Shown here: positions 25,002 to 32,775 of the stretch, one piece after another
Position numbering within the stretch: the stretch's first letter is position 1
Layout of the letters: the number at the start of each line of letters is the position of its first letter
From: Pleodorina starrii
Lineage: Eukaryota; Chlorophyta; Chlorophyceae; Chlamydomonadales; Volvocaceae
Length of the DNA stretch: 64,000 nucleotides
Assembly: GCA_030267565.1 (NCBI GenBank)
Contig: BRXU01000068.1
Span: forward strand, 114,210-178,209
Reading direction: 5' to 3'
Program-made: the position numbers and the translations under genes
The notes under the pieces: generated by a model
What the model saw: only the letters and a program-made list of their open reading frames with translations
What the model was told of the DNA's origin: nothing
The model's database searches: none

Positions 25002-26083
25002 TGGTCACGCGGCCCCCGCATTTCTTCTTCTATCTTGGCAAGGGGAACCTTGAGAAGTTGCGCCGCCCGGACAGGCGAAATCATCTCTTCGGCGAGCGCC
25101 CGATAGACCAGCCGCTCAAAGCGGAGCGGCTTCTCGAACGCGCCGAGTCCTTGCCCATCTTCAATGGGAGACGGCTCATCGGTGCGCCAGGCGCGCGCAT
25201 AGGTTCGGAACGCGTAATCGACGGTCGGTTCCGGCAGTAGCCCGACATCGCGCAGCCGGATCAACATTGCCGCCGCCGACATCCCGTAGAACTGCTTCAA
25301 GCGGATCAACTCGTGATAGGTAATCCCGTGCCGGTCTTCGCCGACTTCCTTTCGCAGATGATCGGCAGGCGCGAGGAATGCCCCCGCGAAGCGGTGCATC
25401 GCCTTTTCGAGTTTCATGTTGGCTGGACCAGCCACGTCCTTGATGACGCGGTGCGCAAGCTCGTGTGCAAGGTTGAACCGCTTGCGCTCGATATTGGTCC
25501 GGCTTGAGATGACCACGACTTCGGTATCCGGCTTGCCGCCGGTGCGCTTCACGGCACAGGCTAGGCCGTCGAACCGCTCCGGAAGGTCCGCCTCAATCAC
25601 CTTGACCCCCTTCCTTTCAAGAAGATCGGTGATACTCGGGATCGGATCGTTTCCAAGCTCCCATTTCCGGCGCAACTCCCTCGCCTTATGTTCGATCTCG
25701 TCGGGCGAACCTACGGCATCGCACCGAACCTCCACGAACGGATCGGCGGGCTTTTCGAGGCCGAGAATGTCTTCGATGTCAAGGTAGTCTTCCAGCTTTT
25801 CGATCACGAGAGCTTCGGCATGGGCGCGATCCCTGGCCGAGGTTGCGGAATGCTTCCGAAACTCCACTCCCGACAGTTCCGCGACCTGGCCGCTCATCAG
25901 GAAGTCGAGCGACACGCCGAGGGCCTTGCCTAGACCGACGAGGACAGAGGACGAGGGCATCATCTTGCCGCCCTCGTATTTGCTGATCGCTTGGGCGGAA
26001 ACGGGCGGAGAAACGCGTTCGGACAGGGCCTGCAAGGACAGTCCCGCCCTCTTTCTTGCCAGCTTCAGTCGATCCGCGAACAT
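24998..26083 (-). CDS. XRE regulator with ImmA/IrrE-family metallopeptidase domain
   Basis: 361 residues from ATG 26083, which has a strong AGGAGGA Shine-Dalgarno; the frame is open about 90 bases upstream. N-terminal XRE HTH (residues ~1-60), then an ImmA/IrrE (COG2856) domain with the zinc-protease motif FNLAHELAHRVI and a C-terminal helical region. Such proteins usually repress their own operon and control a toxin or mobile element through cleavage or binding. Here the coupled partner is the PIN protein. Divergent from the DUF2188 gene over an AT-rich intergenic region. Confidence 0.88.
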   Translation of the reverse strand: MFADRLKLARKRAGLSLQALSERVSPPVSAQAISKYEGGKMMPSSSVLVGLGKALGVSLDFLMSGQVAELSGVEFRKHSATSARDRAHAEALVIEKLEDYLDIEDILGLEKPADPFVEVRCDAVGSPDEIEHKARELRRKWELGNDPIPSITDLLERKGVKVIEADLPERFDGLACAVKRTGGKPDTEVVVISSRTNIERKRFNLAHELAHRVIKDVAGPANMKLEKAMHRFAGAFLAPADHLRKEVGEDRHGITYHELIRLKQFYGMSAAAMLIRLRDVGLLPEPTVDYAFRTYARAWRTDEPSPIEDGQGLGAFEKPLRFERLVYRALAEEMISPVRAAQLLKVPLAKIEEEMRGPRDQ

Positions 26084-26186
26084 GCCATCCTCCTTCTGCC
26101 TCGTAGTTGATAAACGCAAATTCTTATGATATATATAAACACATGGTTGCGACTCAGTCAACTGAAATCGACACATGGAACTTGTA

Positions 26187-26411
26187 ATGTCTAAGAAAAA
26201 TCAGCATGTTGTGCCGCATCCGAGCGGCTGGGCAGTGAGGGGGGCGGGCAACGAGCGCGCCTCTTCCGTCCACGGGACGCAACGCGAGGCTATCGCGGCC
26301 GCGCGTCAAGCCGCCATGCGCCAGGGCAGCGAGATGCTGATCCATGGCGAGAACGGTCGCATCCGCGAGCGCAACACCTACGGCGGTGATCCGCATCCGC
26401 CGAAGGGGTAA
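26187..26411 (+). CDS. DUF2188 family small protein
   Basis: 74 residues from ATG 26187 (an in-frame ATG at 26175 is an alternative; neither has a strong Shine-Dalgarno). It matches DUF2188: KNQHVVPHPSGWAVRGAGN, a repeated Ala/Arg-rich helix, and RIRERNTYG-DP. The fold is a small beta-beta-alpha module with unknown function, frequent in mobile DNA. It precedes the CBASS operon by 14 bases and may be in the same transcript. Confidence 0.8.
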   Translation: MSKKNQHVVPHPSGWAVRGAGNERASSVHGTQREAIAAARQAAMRQGSEMLIHGENGRIRERNTYGGDPHPPKG

Positions 26412-26425
26412 CAGTCAAGAACTAG

Positions 26426-27364
26426 ATGGACACCTGCATGAGAAGTGGCGAGAATCAAAGGAAAATACGTCGTATCCTTTCCATCGATGGGGGTGGGATC
26501 AAGGGCACTATGCCTGCTGCCTTCCTTGCTGCGCTCGAGGAGGACTTGGGCGAACCCATCGGTCGCTACTTTGATCTCATCGCGGGGACATCGACGGGGG
26601 GCATCATTGCACTCGGGCTAGGCCTAGGGAGGACAGCAAAAGAATTGCTTGAACTCTACGAGCGCCGCGGTCCGATCATCTTTGGCCAGACTGCTGAAGA
26701 AACCAAAAAGCCCGGGAAGCTGCGGCAGTTGTGGTGCAGCCTCACAGCAAAGGGGCGGCATATTGTTCGGTCAAAGCATAACGCGGATGTTCTTGCCGAA
26801 GAGATCAGATCTGTCTTGGGCGATGAGCGTATAGGTCAGTCAAAAACCAGGTTGGTTGTTCCAGCATGGGACGCAGATCTCCGCAGCCCTTATATTTACA
26901 AAACCGCACATCACACGCGTCTGCAGACCGACTTTCGCAAAACGGCACTGGATGCCGCTATGGCGACCGCCGCCGCCCCAACTTATTTCAAACGGCACCG
27001 CACGGCTGATGACGTTGGCCTGACAGATGGCGGGACATGGGCCAACAACCCTACGGCGCTTGCCGTAGTCGAGGCCATAACTCTTCTAGGGTGGCACCCT
27101 TCAGATCTGCGCATTTTGAGTTTGGGCTGTCTGGATGAGGTTTACATGCTACCCGAGAGTGCAGGGGCCGCAAGTCTTGGACTCAAGATCCTTAACCTTT
27201 ATGCAGATGGGCAGTCGCACGGCGCCCTCGGCATGGCGAAGCTCCTGACAGGCCACGGCTACGATGGGGAGCGCATTTATCGATATTCGCCATCCGTCCC
27301 CAGCGGGTTCTTCTCGCTCGACGATACTTCGAAGATCGGCCGCCTTAACAGGCCGCTGAAATAG
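26426..27364 (+). CDS. capV: Patatin-like phospholipase, CBASS effector (CapV-like), 3' end displaced by IS
   Basis: 312 residues as read. Oxyanion motif DGGGIKG (21-27), nucleophile Ser in GTSTGG (54-59) and catalytic Asp in LTDGG (about 198) are intact. CapV-type enzymes hydrolyse membrane phospholipids when activated by a cyclic nucleotide from the adjacent CD-NTase. At 27345 an IS5/IS1182-like element enters, so the last few codons (NRPLK) come from the IS end and the original final ~35 codons lie beyond it at 28719-28818. Whether the shortened enzyme still works cannot be read from the sequence. Confidence 0.88.
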   Translation: MDTCMRSGENQRKIRRILSIDGGGIKGTMPAAFLAALEEDLGEPIGRYFDLIAGTSTGGIIALGLGLGRTAKELLELYERRGPIIFGQTAEETKKPGKLRQLWCSLTAKGRHIVRSKHNADVLAEEIRSVLGDERIGQSKTRLVVPAWDADLRSPYIYKTAHHTRLQTDFRKTALDAAMATAAAPTYFKRHRTADDVGLTDGGTWANNPTALAVVEAITLLGWHPSDLRILSLGCLDEVYMLPESAGAASLGLKILNLYADGQSHGALGMAKLLTGHGYDGERIYRYSPSVPSGFFSLDDTSKIGRLNRPLK

Positions 27365-28719
27365 TCCTGCCTCGACAGTGGTTTGAGAACATGATTCACC
27401 GTCGGCATGATAACGGCGGGGGTTATGATGCGCGGGACGGACGAGGCGAGCGGGTCGCTGTTCAGCTATGTGGACCTGGAGGCGCGCATCCCCGCGCGGC
27501 ATCCGTTGCGCAAGATCCGGCAGGTGGTGAACGACGCGCTGGCCAGCCTGGATGGCGAGTTCGAGGCGCTTTACACCGATTTCGGCCGCCCCTCGATCCC
27601 GCCGGAACGGCTGATCCGGGCGAGCCTGATCCAGATCCTGTTCTCGGTCCGCTCCGAGCGGCAGTTGATGGAACAGATGCAGTATAACCTCTTGTTCCGC
27701 TGGTTCGTCGGCCTCGGGATTGACGACGCCGTCTGGGTGCCGACCGTCTTCACCAAGAACCGCGACCGGCTACTGACCACCGGGATGTCGCGCAAGGTGA
27801 TGGCAGCGATCCTGGCCCATCGCGAGGTCGCGCCGCTCTTGTCGGACGACCACTTCTCGGTCGATGGCACACTGGTGAAGGCCTGGGCCTCCATGAAGAG
27901 CTTCCAGCCGAAGGCGACCGACACGCCGTCTGACGACGATCCGGGCGGCCCGCCCGGTCCAGACAGCCCCACCGAAGACCACCCTGAGCCGACACCGTCC
28001 GAGACCGACCCGATGTCCCGCCCCACCCACCAGAACCGCAATGCCGAAGTCGATTTCCGGGGCCAGAAGCGCTCCAATGCCACCCATGCCTCGACGACCG
28101 ACCCCGACGCGCGGCTCTACAAGAAATCCCCCGGCACCGGCGCGATGCTGTGCTTCATCGGGCATGCGCTGATGGAGAACCGGAATGGGCTCATCGTGCA
28201 GGGCGACCTTACGCAGGCCGACGGTCACGCGGAACGGCGTGCCGCACTGGACATGATCCACCGCCATTCACCCGGCTCGACCCGACAGTTGACGCTCGGC
28301 GCCGACAAGGGGTTCGACGCGGCAGAGTTCGTCGCCGACCTGCGAAAAGCCTGCATAACACCCCATATCGCGCAGAAATCGAGATATTCAGCGATCGACG
28401 GCCGCACCACCCGGCACGAGGGTTACTCCCTGTCGATCAAACACCGCAAACGGATCGAAGAGGCATTTGGCTGGGCCAAAACCGTCGGTGGCATGGCCCA
28501 GACCGTCTATCGGGGCATCGAACGGGTGCGTTCCCGCTTCATCCTGACGATGACTGCCAACAACCTCGCGCGACTGCCTCGGCTGTTGGCCGCATGATGA
28601 CGAAAAACCGCGTCAGTCACACACACGCGTTTCAGAACAAAAAGCGCACGGCCGGGCAGCAAAGCCGGCAACCAAGGGAAACCGTTCCGGCCCGGCGACT
28701 ATTTCAGCGGCCTGTTAAG
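27344..28719 (+). mobile_element. Complete IS5/IS1182-like insertion sequence
   Basis: Perfect terminal inverted repeats: 27344-27366 and its complement at 28697-28719 (start CTTAACAGGCCGC). The palindromic TTAA at both ends (27345-27348 and 28715-28718) is the likely 4-bp target duplication, giving an element of about 1.37 kb. It holds one intact transposase gene. Inserted within the CBASS patatin gene, and apparently the only intact IS in the window. Confidence 0.88.
27425..28597 (+). CDS. IS5/IS1182-superfamily DDE transposase
   Basis: 390 residues from ATG 27425. N-terminal DUF772 domain (HPLRKIRQVVNDALASL, ERLIRASLIQILFSVRSERQLMEQM), then DDE motifs: FSVDGTLVKAW (first Asp), LGADKGFD (second Asp) and the KRIEEAFGWAKTVGGM helix (Glu). 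A proline/aspartate-rich low-complexity insert sits between the first and second Asp regions. All catalytic residues are present, so the element may be active. Confidence 0.9.
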   Translation: MMRGTDEASGSLFSYVDLEARIPARHPLRKIRQVVNDALASLDGEFEALYTDFGRPSIPPERLIRASLIQILFSVRSERQLMEQMQYNLLFRWFVGLGIDDAVWVPTVFTKNRDRLLTTGMSRKVMAAILAHREVAPLLSDDHFSVDGTLVKAWASMKSFQPKATDTPSDDDPGGPPGPDSPTEDHPEPTPSETDPMSRPTHQNRNAEVDFRGQKRSNATHASTTDPDARLYKKSPGTGAMLCFIGHALMENRNGLIVQGDLTQADGHAERRAALDMIHRHSPGSTRQLTLGADKGFDAAEFVADLRKACITPHIAQKSRYSAIDGRTTRHEGYSLSIKHRKRIEEAFGWAKTVGGMAQTVYRGIERVRSRFILTMTANNLARLPRLLAA

Positions 28720-28818
28720 GGGCTTGGCATGTCTGCAGCTCGGAAGGCGAAGCCCCATCTTGCGCCTGTCTTTTTCACCGAACCCGCCGACGCATTTGTG
28801 CCGGTCCATCAACTCTAA
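28719..28818 (+). pseudogene. 3' end of the CBASS patatin gene, separated by IS insertion
   Basis: After removing the IS and one TTAA copy, the patatin frame continues through this segment to a TAA at 28816-28818, 11 bases before the CD-NTase start. The displaced tail is basic (AARKAKP) then hydrophobic. This shows that the patatin and CD-NTase genes were directly adjacent before insertion. Confidence 0.75.
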
Positions 28819-28829
28819 GAGGATGCGGG

Positions 28830-30035
28830 ATGAACCAGATGTTGCGAACGGCACTGACCGACGGCGATATTCGGCGGCGCAGCGAGATCTTCTCAATCCT
28901 TGATGAGATCGGCGAAGATCTTGATATAACAGAAACTCAATTTGAGCGGGCTCGCCAGAGCTATGGTGCGGTGGGTGACTGGCTGTCGGGATCGACCGAC
29001 CCGTTGCTGGTCAACGTCTTGGTCTACCTTCAGGGATCAACCGCTCTCGGAACGGCCGTAAAGCCGATCGGGGACAGGGAGTTCGACGTTGATTTGATCT
29101 GTTTCTGCGCGGGTGTCGCTTCCGGTATTTCTCCTGCGGATTTGAAGGCTGCCGTTGGCAATCGCCTCAAGGAGCATGCCACCTACGCACGGATCATCGA
29201 GGAAAAGAAGCGGTGCTGGCGCCTCAACTATCAGGGCGACTTCCACCTTGATCTTTCCCCAACCATTTCCAACCCATTCTGCGCGAACAAGGGCGAGCTT
29301 GTTCCGGACCGGACCCTCAAGCAGTGGCACCCGACAAACCCGAGAGCCTACAAGGCATTGTTTGACCAGCGGGCTCTGCTTAAGCCCACCTTCGTGCGCA
29401 CCCAAATCGCCATGCAACAGCGGGATACGGCGAAAGTGGAGCCTTTCCCTATTCGGCAGGCCGTCAAAGGTATCCTGCGCCGCATCGTGCAGTTACTTAA
29501 GCGTCACCGGGACATCTTTTACGAAAACAACACGGAAGACGTGGCCCCGATTTCCGTGATCATAACCACGCTCGCCATGCAGGCTTATGAGTATTGCGTC
29601 CGGCGGCATGTCTTCGCGGATGAGATGGATGTGCTGGTCGAAGTGATACGAATGATGCCGCACTTCATCGAGCGGCCTATCTTGGACGGGCGGCAAGGCT
29701 ATGCGGTCCCGAACGAGACGACCCATGGGGAAAATTTCGCGGACAACTGGAACAAGGATCCGCGCCGCGCACCGGCATTTTATACTTGGCACGCGCAGGC
29801 CTTGCTGGATTTTGAAGCCATCCGCGATGCCGTTGGTCAGGATCGTCTATCCCTCAATATGGAGCGCTCCTTTGGCTCCGGCGTCACCGGAAGAGTTCTT
29901 GGAAGTCGTGTTAGTGCGGTCTCCGACGGCCGAAAAGCAGGCTTGCTTTCCGTCGCCCCCCTTGTGGGACTGACAACGTCAAAGACCGCTGCGTCAACGC
30001 CTGTTCCTGCAAACACTTTTTTCGGCGATCAATGA
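28830..30035 (+). CDS. CD-NTase, cGAS/DncV-like nucleotidyltransferase of CBASS
   Basis: 401 residues. The polymerase-beta-type site is complete: GSTALGT at 69-75 and DVD (D86, D88) in DREFDVDL, with a third Asp in DFHLDLSP near 138. These enzymes make cyclic di- or trinucleotides on phage infection and activate the linked effector. Upstream is a patatin effector and downstream an E2-like gene overlapping by four bases (ATGA), the layout of type II-short CBASS. The C-terminus ends NTFFGDQ: a Phe-Gly followed by two residues, relevant to E2-mediated conjugation of the cyclase C-terminus. Confidence 0.93.
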   Translation: MNQMLRTALTDGDIRRRSEIFSILDEIGEDLDITETQFERARQSYGAVGDWLSGSTDPLLVNVLVYLQGSTALGTAVKPIGDREFDVDLICFCAGVASGISPADLKAAVGNRLKEHATYARIIEEKKRCWRLNYQGDFHLDLSPTISNPFCANKGELVPDRTLKQWHPTNPRAYKALFDQRALLKPTFVRTQIAMQQRDTAKVEPFPIRQAVKGILRRIVQLLKRHRDIFYENNTEDVAPISVIITTLAMQAYEYCVRRHVFADEMDVLVEVIRMMPHFIERPILDGRQGYAVPNETTHGENFADNWNKDPRRAPAFYTWHAQALLDFEAIRDAVGQDRLSLNMERSFGSGVTGRVLGSRVSAVSDGRKAGLLSVAPLVGLTTSKTAASTPVPANTFFGDQ

Positions 30036-30511
30036 AGGGACGTGGCGGGCGGAAAGAGCTAACGCTGTCGCAGCAACTACTGTTTCTGCGCACCAATCCT
30101 TCCATCGAGGGTGAGGGCACAGTTCGCGCGAACAAACTGACATGGTTGATGGCTGTTCAGCCGACGGCGTTGGCGCGCACTTACCGGGCATGCATCATAT
30201 ACTTACCCGGAGCAACGCCCTCCGTTCAGATTGTCGAGCCAAATCTAGAACTTCTTGCGACCGGTCGCGCACTACCTCATGTCTATAGGAACCCTCTTCG
30301 CCTCTGCCTTTACCTGCCAGGGGCCGGGGAGTGGAAAGCAACGAAGCGGCTCGACCAGACCATCGTCCCGTGGACCTACCTCTGGCTCTACTACTTCGAG
30401 GACTGGCTCGGAACCGACGACTGGAAAGGCGGCGGGCGGCATCCAGTGGAGCAACCGGAAACACCGCAGAATCGAGCGCTGCGGCGGTCAGCTGCCAGAA
30501 GGGTCGTGTAG
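30032..30511 (+). CDS. E2-like protein of type II-short CBASS
   Basis: 159 residues. It carries the conserved layout of CBASS E2-only proteins: LTLSQQLLFLRTNPS at the N-terminus, LPHVYRNPLRLCLYLP with the presumed catalytic Cys92, and IVPWTYLWLYYFEDWL then DDWKGGG-HP. It resembles ubiquitin-conjugating enzymes and is thought to attach the CD-NTase C-terminus to targets to prime it. No E1 or JAB gene follows, so the system is the short form. ATGA overlap with the CD-NTase stop. Confidence 0.9.
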   Translation: MKGRGGRKELTLSQQLLFLRTNPSIEGEGTVRANKLTWLMAVQPTALARTYRACIIYLPGATPSVQIVEPNLELLATGRALPHVYRNPLRLCLYLPGAGEWKATKRLDQTIVPWTYLWLYYFEDWLGTDDWKGGGRHPVEQPETPQNRALRRSAARRVV

Positions 30512-30905
30512 TGGGATGCGCCATTTTGAAGTTTACGCACATTCTTGAGGCCCGCATTTGTTGTCATCTCCAGCAGGTTCCGCTGCGGCGAGTGCCAAAG
30601 TCCGGTTTTGGGCAACTGCTCCGCAGGTTGAAAATGGCGCGGCCGTCCACTTTGGGCCGACTTTGCCTTCCGACCTTGAATTATGTTCGACCAGCGTGGG
30701 CGTCTTCGACCTGCAAGATATGCCCCCTTCGCGCACGGCATGAATGATCGCCTGGAGCTTCGCGTCCCCCTCCCACCCTGCCGGCCTGCGACGATGGCCA
30801 CCGTCTCCTGCCCACTGTTGCCAGTCGCATGGGCCAAGGTCTCTCAGCGGCCCCGCCCGACCAGGGACGATCCATGCGTCATGCACTGCTTGGCGGCATG
30901 GAAGG
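30512..30905. other. Gap between CBASS and SOS block, nothing recognised
   Basis: About 394 bases with no frame that resembles a known protein on either strand. It is the boundary between the defence segment and the SRAP/imu block and probably holds degraded mobile-element sequence. Confidence 0.35.
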
Positions 30906-31220
30906 TCACCCGCCGACGGATACAAACCAATCGGCGTAGGCTGTGTTCCTGGCCATCTTGCGGTTCAGGTCCGGCGCGCCGTCTGTCCACCAGACCGGGC
31001 CGCGTTCGCCCAAGGCCTGTTTGGCGGCATCGACGGCGCGGTGGGCGGCGTCCTCTGCGTCCCGGTCGACCGCCGCCCGGGCCGCCTTCACTGCGCGGCG
31101 GGCATCCATCAGCGCCTGCGTCAGCCGCTGCCGCTCAGGCTCGGGAAGGCTCGGGTTCGTCGCCCGCCAGAGCCGCCCGCGCACGACGATATAGCGCCCG
31201 TCCGGCGTGACGAGCGGCAT
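30906..31220 (-). CDS. Conserved hypothetical protein next to SRAP gene
   Basis: 104 residues from ATG 31220, which overlaps the SRAP stop codon (TGATG). Composition: MPLVTPDGRYIVVRGRLWRATNP, a central Ala/Arg/Asp helical stretch (ARRAVKAARAAVDRDAEDAAHRAVD) and a C-terminal WWTDGAPDLNRK ... YADWF. I recall similar small proteins following SRAP genes in alphaproteobacteria. Function unknown; coupling suggests a role in the same DNA damage response. Confidence 0.75.
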   Translation of the reverse strand: MPLVTPDGRYIVVRGRLWRATNPSLPEPERQRLTQALMDARRAVKAARAAVDRDAEDAAHRAVDAAKQALGERGPVWWTDGAPDLNRKMARNTAYADWFVSVGG

Positions 31221-31867
31221 CAGTCCAGCTCGATCAGCTGATCGTCGTCGAGCGGTCGCTGCAGATGACGGGCCTCGGACCAGTCCGCGGTCAGCCAGGT
31301 TTCTATGTCGGTCGCAGAGGTCAGGATCACCGGCATGGCCTTGGGATGGATCCGCCCGACCACGGCGTTGGGCTCGCAGGTCAGAAAGGCGAAGAGCTGG
31401 TGGTCCCCGGTCCGGGGCGTCCTCGCCGAGCCCCGCGTGCCCTGCCACGGTGTCCAGATCCCGGCAAGGAAGAACAGCGGTCGCGTCCGGTCCCGCGCAA
31501 ACCAGTGCAGCGGCTTGCGCTTTGTCACCGGATCGGGCCGCTGCCCGTATTCCGAGAAGGCCGTCGCGGGCACCACGCAGCGATGATCGACACCCAGCCA
31601 GCGCCGCCAATGCGGGCTGGCGGTGTTGCGGATGTTCGTGACCCCCGTATCCGGCGCATCCGGCGCCTTCAGGAACTGCGGCGGCGTGGGCATCCCCCAG
31701 GTCAGACGCGCCAGATCGCGACCGCTGCCGGTATTGCGCACCACCGGGGCCGAACGATCGGGATAGACATCCAGCGACGGCTCGAGGTTGCCGAGGCTGT
31801 CGGACATGGCCCCGGTGATGTCGCGGATCGCCTGCTGGTTCGTGGTCAGGTTATACAGGTTGCAGAT
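31220..31867 (-). CDS. SOS response-associated peptidase (SRAP/YedK), apparent AUC start
   Basis: 215 residues if started at 31867. SRAP proteins need Cys as residue 2 (MCNLYNLT...), which cross-links to abasic sites in single-stranded DNA. Here CNLYNLTTN is preceded by the codon ATC at 31865-31867, itself 6-7 bases after a strong Shine-Dalgarno GAGGGAGG. The nearest ATG (31909) would add 14 residues and bury the Cys. Other active-site features are present: NIRNTASPHWRRWLG, CVVPATAFSEY, and IHPKAMPVIL with the conserved His. Divergent from imuA across a LexA box. Confidence 0.85.
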   Translation of the reverse strand: MCNLYNLTTNQQAIRDITGAMSDSLGNLEPSLDVYPDRSAPVVRNTGSGRDLARLTWGMPTPPQFLKAPDAPDTGVTNIRNTASPHWRRWLGVDHRCVVPATAFSEYGQRPDPVTKRKPLHWFARDRTRPLFFLAGIWTPWQGTRGSARTPRTGDHQLFAFLTCEPNAVVGRIHPKAMPVILTSATDIETWLTADWSEARHLQRPLDDDQLIELD

Positions 31868-31962
31868 GGGGCGACCTCCCTCACAGGAATTTTCGCACCA
31901 TGCTGGCACAGCCAGGCAAGGATCACAAAGGCCATGCGACGGATTGACATGCGGGGTTTATG

Positions 31963-31977
31963 GAACGAATGGTGAAC
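31963..31977. promoter_or_regulatory. LexA box, alphaproteobacterial type
   Basis: GAAC at 31963-31966 and GAAC at 31974-31977 with a 7-base spacer: the GTTC-N7-GTTC direct repeat of alphaproteobacterial LexA, read in reverse. It lies between SRAP and imuA, 43 bases upstream of the imuA ATG, and fits SOS control of imuA-imuB-dnaE2 and perhaps SRAP. Confidence 0.75.
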
Positions 31978-32019
31978 ATATAACCCAGAGTCCCCTTCAG
32001 ACAGGAGCCCGACACTGCC

Positions 32020-32775
32020 ATGTCCGCGCCCCGTTCCGATCCGGCTCTCGTGGCGCTGCGGCAGCGGATCGCAGCGATCGAGGGCGACCACGGCCCGCCG
32101 CAGGCGGCGCTGCCGTTCGGCCTGGCCGAACTTGACCGACGCTTGCCCAGGGGCGGGCTGGCGCTTGGCTGCCTGCACGAAGTTGCGGGCGGCGGAAACG
32201 GCGCCGTCGATGGCGCGGCGGCGGCCTGTTTTGCCGCCGGGATCGCGGCGCGCCTGCCCGGGCAGGTGCTCTGGTGCGTGACGCAGGCCGACCTGTTCGC
32301 CCCGGGGCTGGAGCAGGCCGGCCTGCCGCCCGGTCGCGTGATCCATGTCGAGGCGGGCGACGACACCGCCGTTCTCGCCTGCATGGAGGAAGGGCTGCGC
32401 CATGGCAGCCTGGCCGCCGTGGTGGCGGATGTGGCGCGGCTGTCGATGACCGCCTCGCGCCGCCTGCATCTGGCCGCCAAGACCTCGGGCACCACCGGCA
32501 TCGCCCTGCGCCGCTGGCGCAGGCAGCTTGATGCCAGCGACTTCGGCCAGCCGACGGCGGCGATGACGCGCTGGCGGGTCTCGGTGCTGCCCTCATCGCC
32601 GCTGCCGGCGCCGGGGGTGGGTCGGGCGCGCTGGCTGGTGGAGCTCTTGCGCGCGCGGGCGGGGGATTCCTTCGATCTGGAACTGGAGGCATGCGATGGC
32701 ACGGGTCATCTCGGTCTTCCTGCCGCTGTGGCCGGTGGATCGGCTGCGGCGGCAGGACAGCACGCCTTCGGATAG
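32020..32775 (+). CDS. imuA: ImuA, SOS mutagenesis accessory protein
   Basis: 251 residues, RecA/SulA-like fold without nucleotide-binding P-loop. Segments LPRGGLALGCLHEVAGGG, QVLWCVTQADLFAPGL and AAVVADVARLSMTASRRLHLAA are typical of ImuA. It acts with ImuB and DnaE2 in translesion synthesis. The imuB gene starts 80 bases before the imuA stop. Behind a LexA box. Confidence 0.9.
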   Translation: MSAPRSDPALVALRQRIAAIEGDHGPPQAALPFGLAELDRRLPRGGLALGCLHEVAGGGNGAVDGAAAACFAAGIAARLPGQVLWCVTQADLFAPGLEQAGLPPGRVIHVEAGDDTAVLACMEEGLRHGSLAAVVADVARLSMTASRRLHLAAKTSGTTGIALRRWRRQLDASDFGQPTAAMTRWRVSVLPSSPLPAPGVGRARWLVELLRARAGDSFDLELEACDGTGHLGLPAAVAGGSAAAAGQHAFG

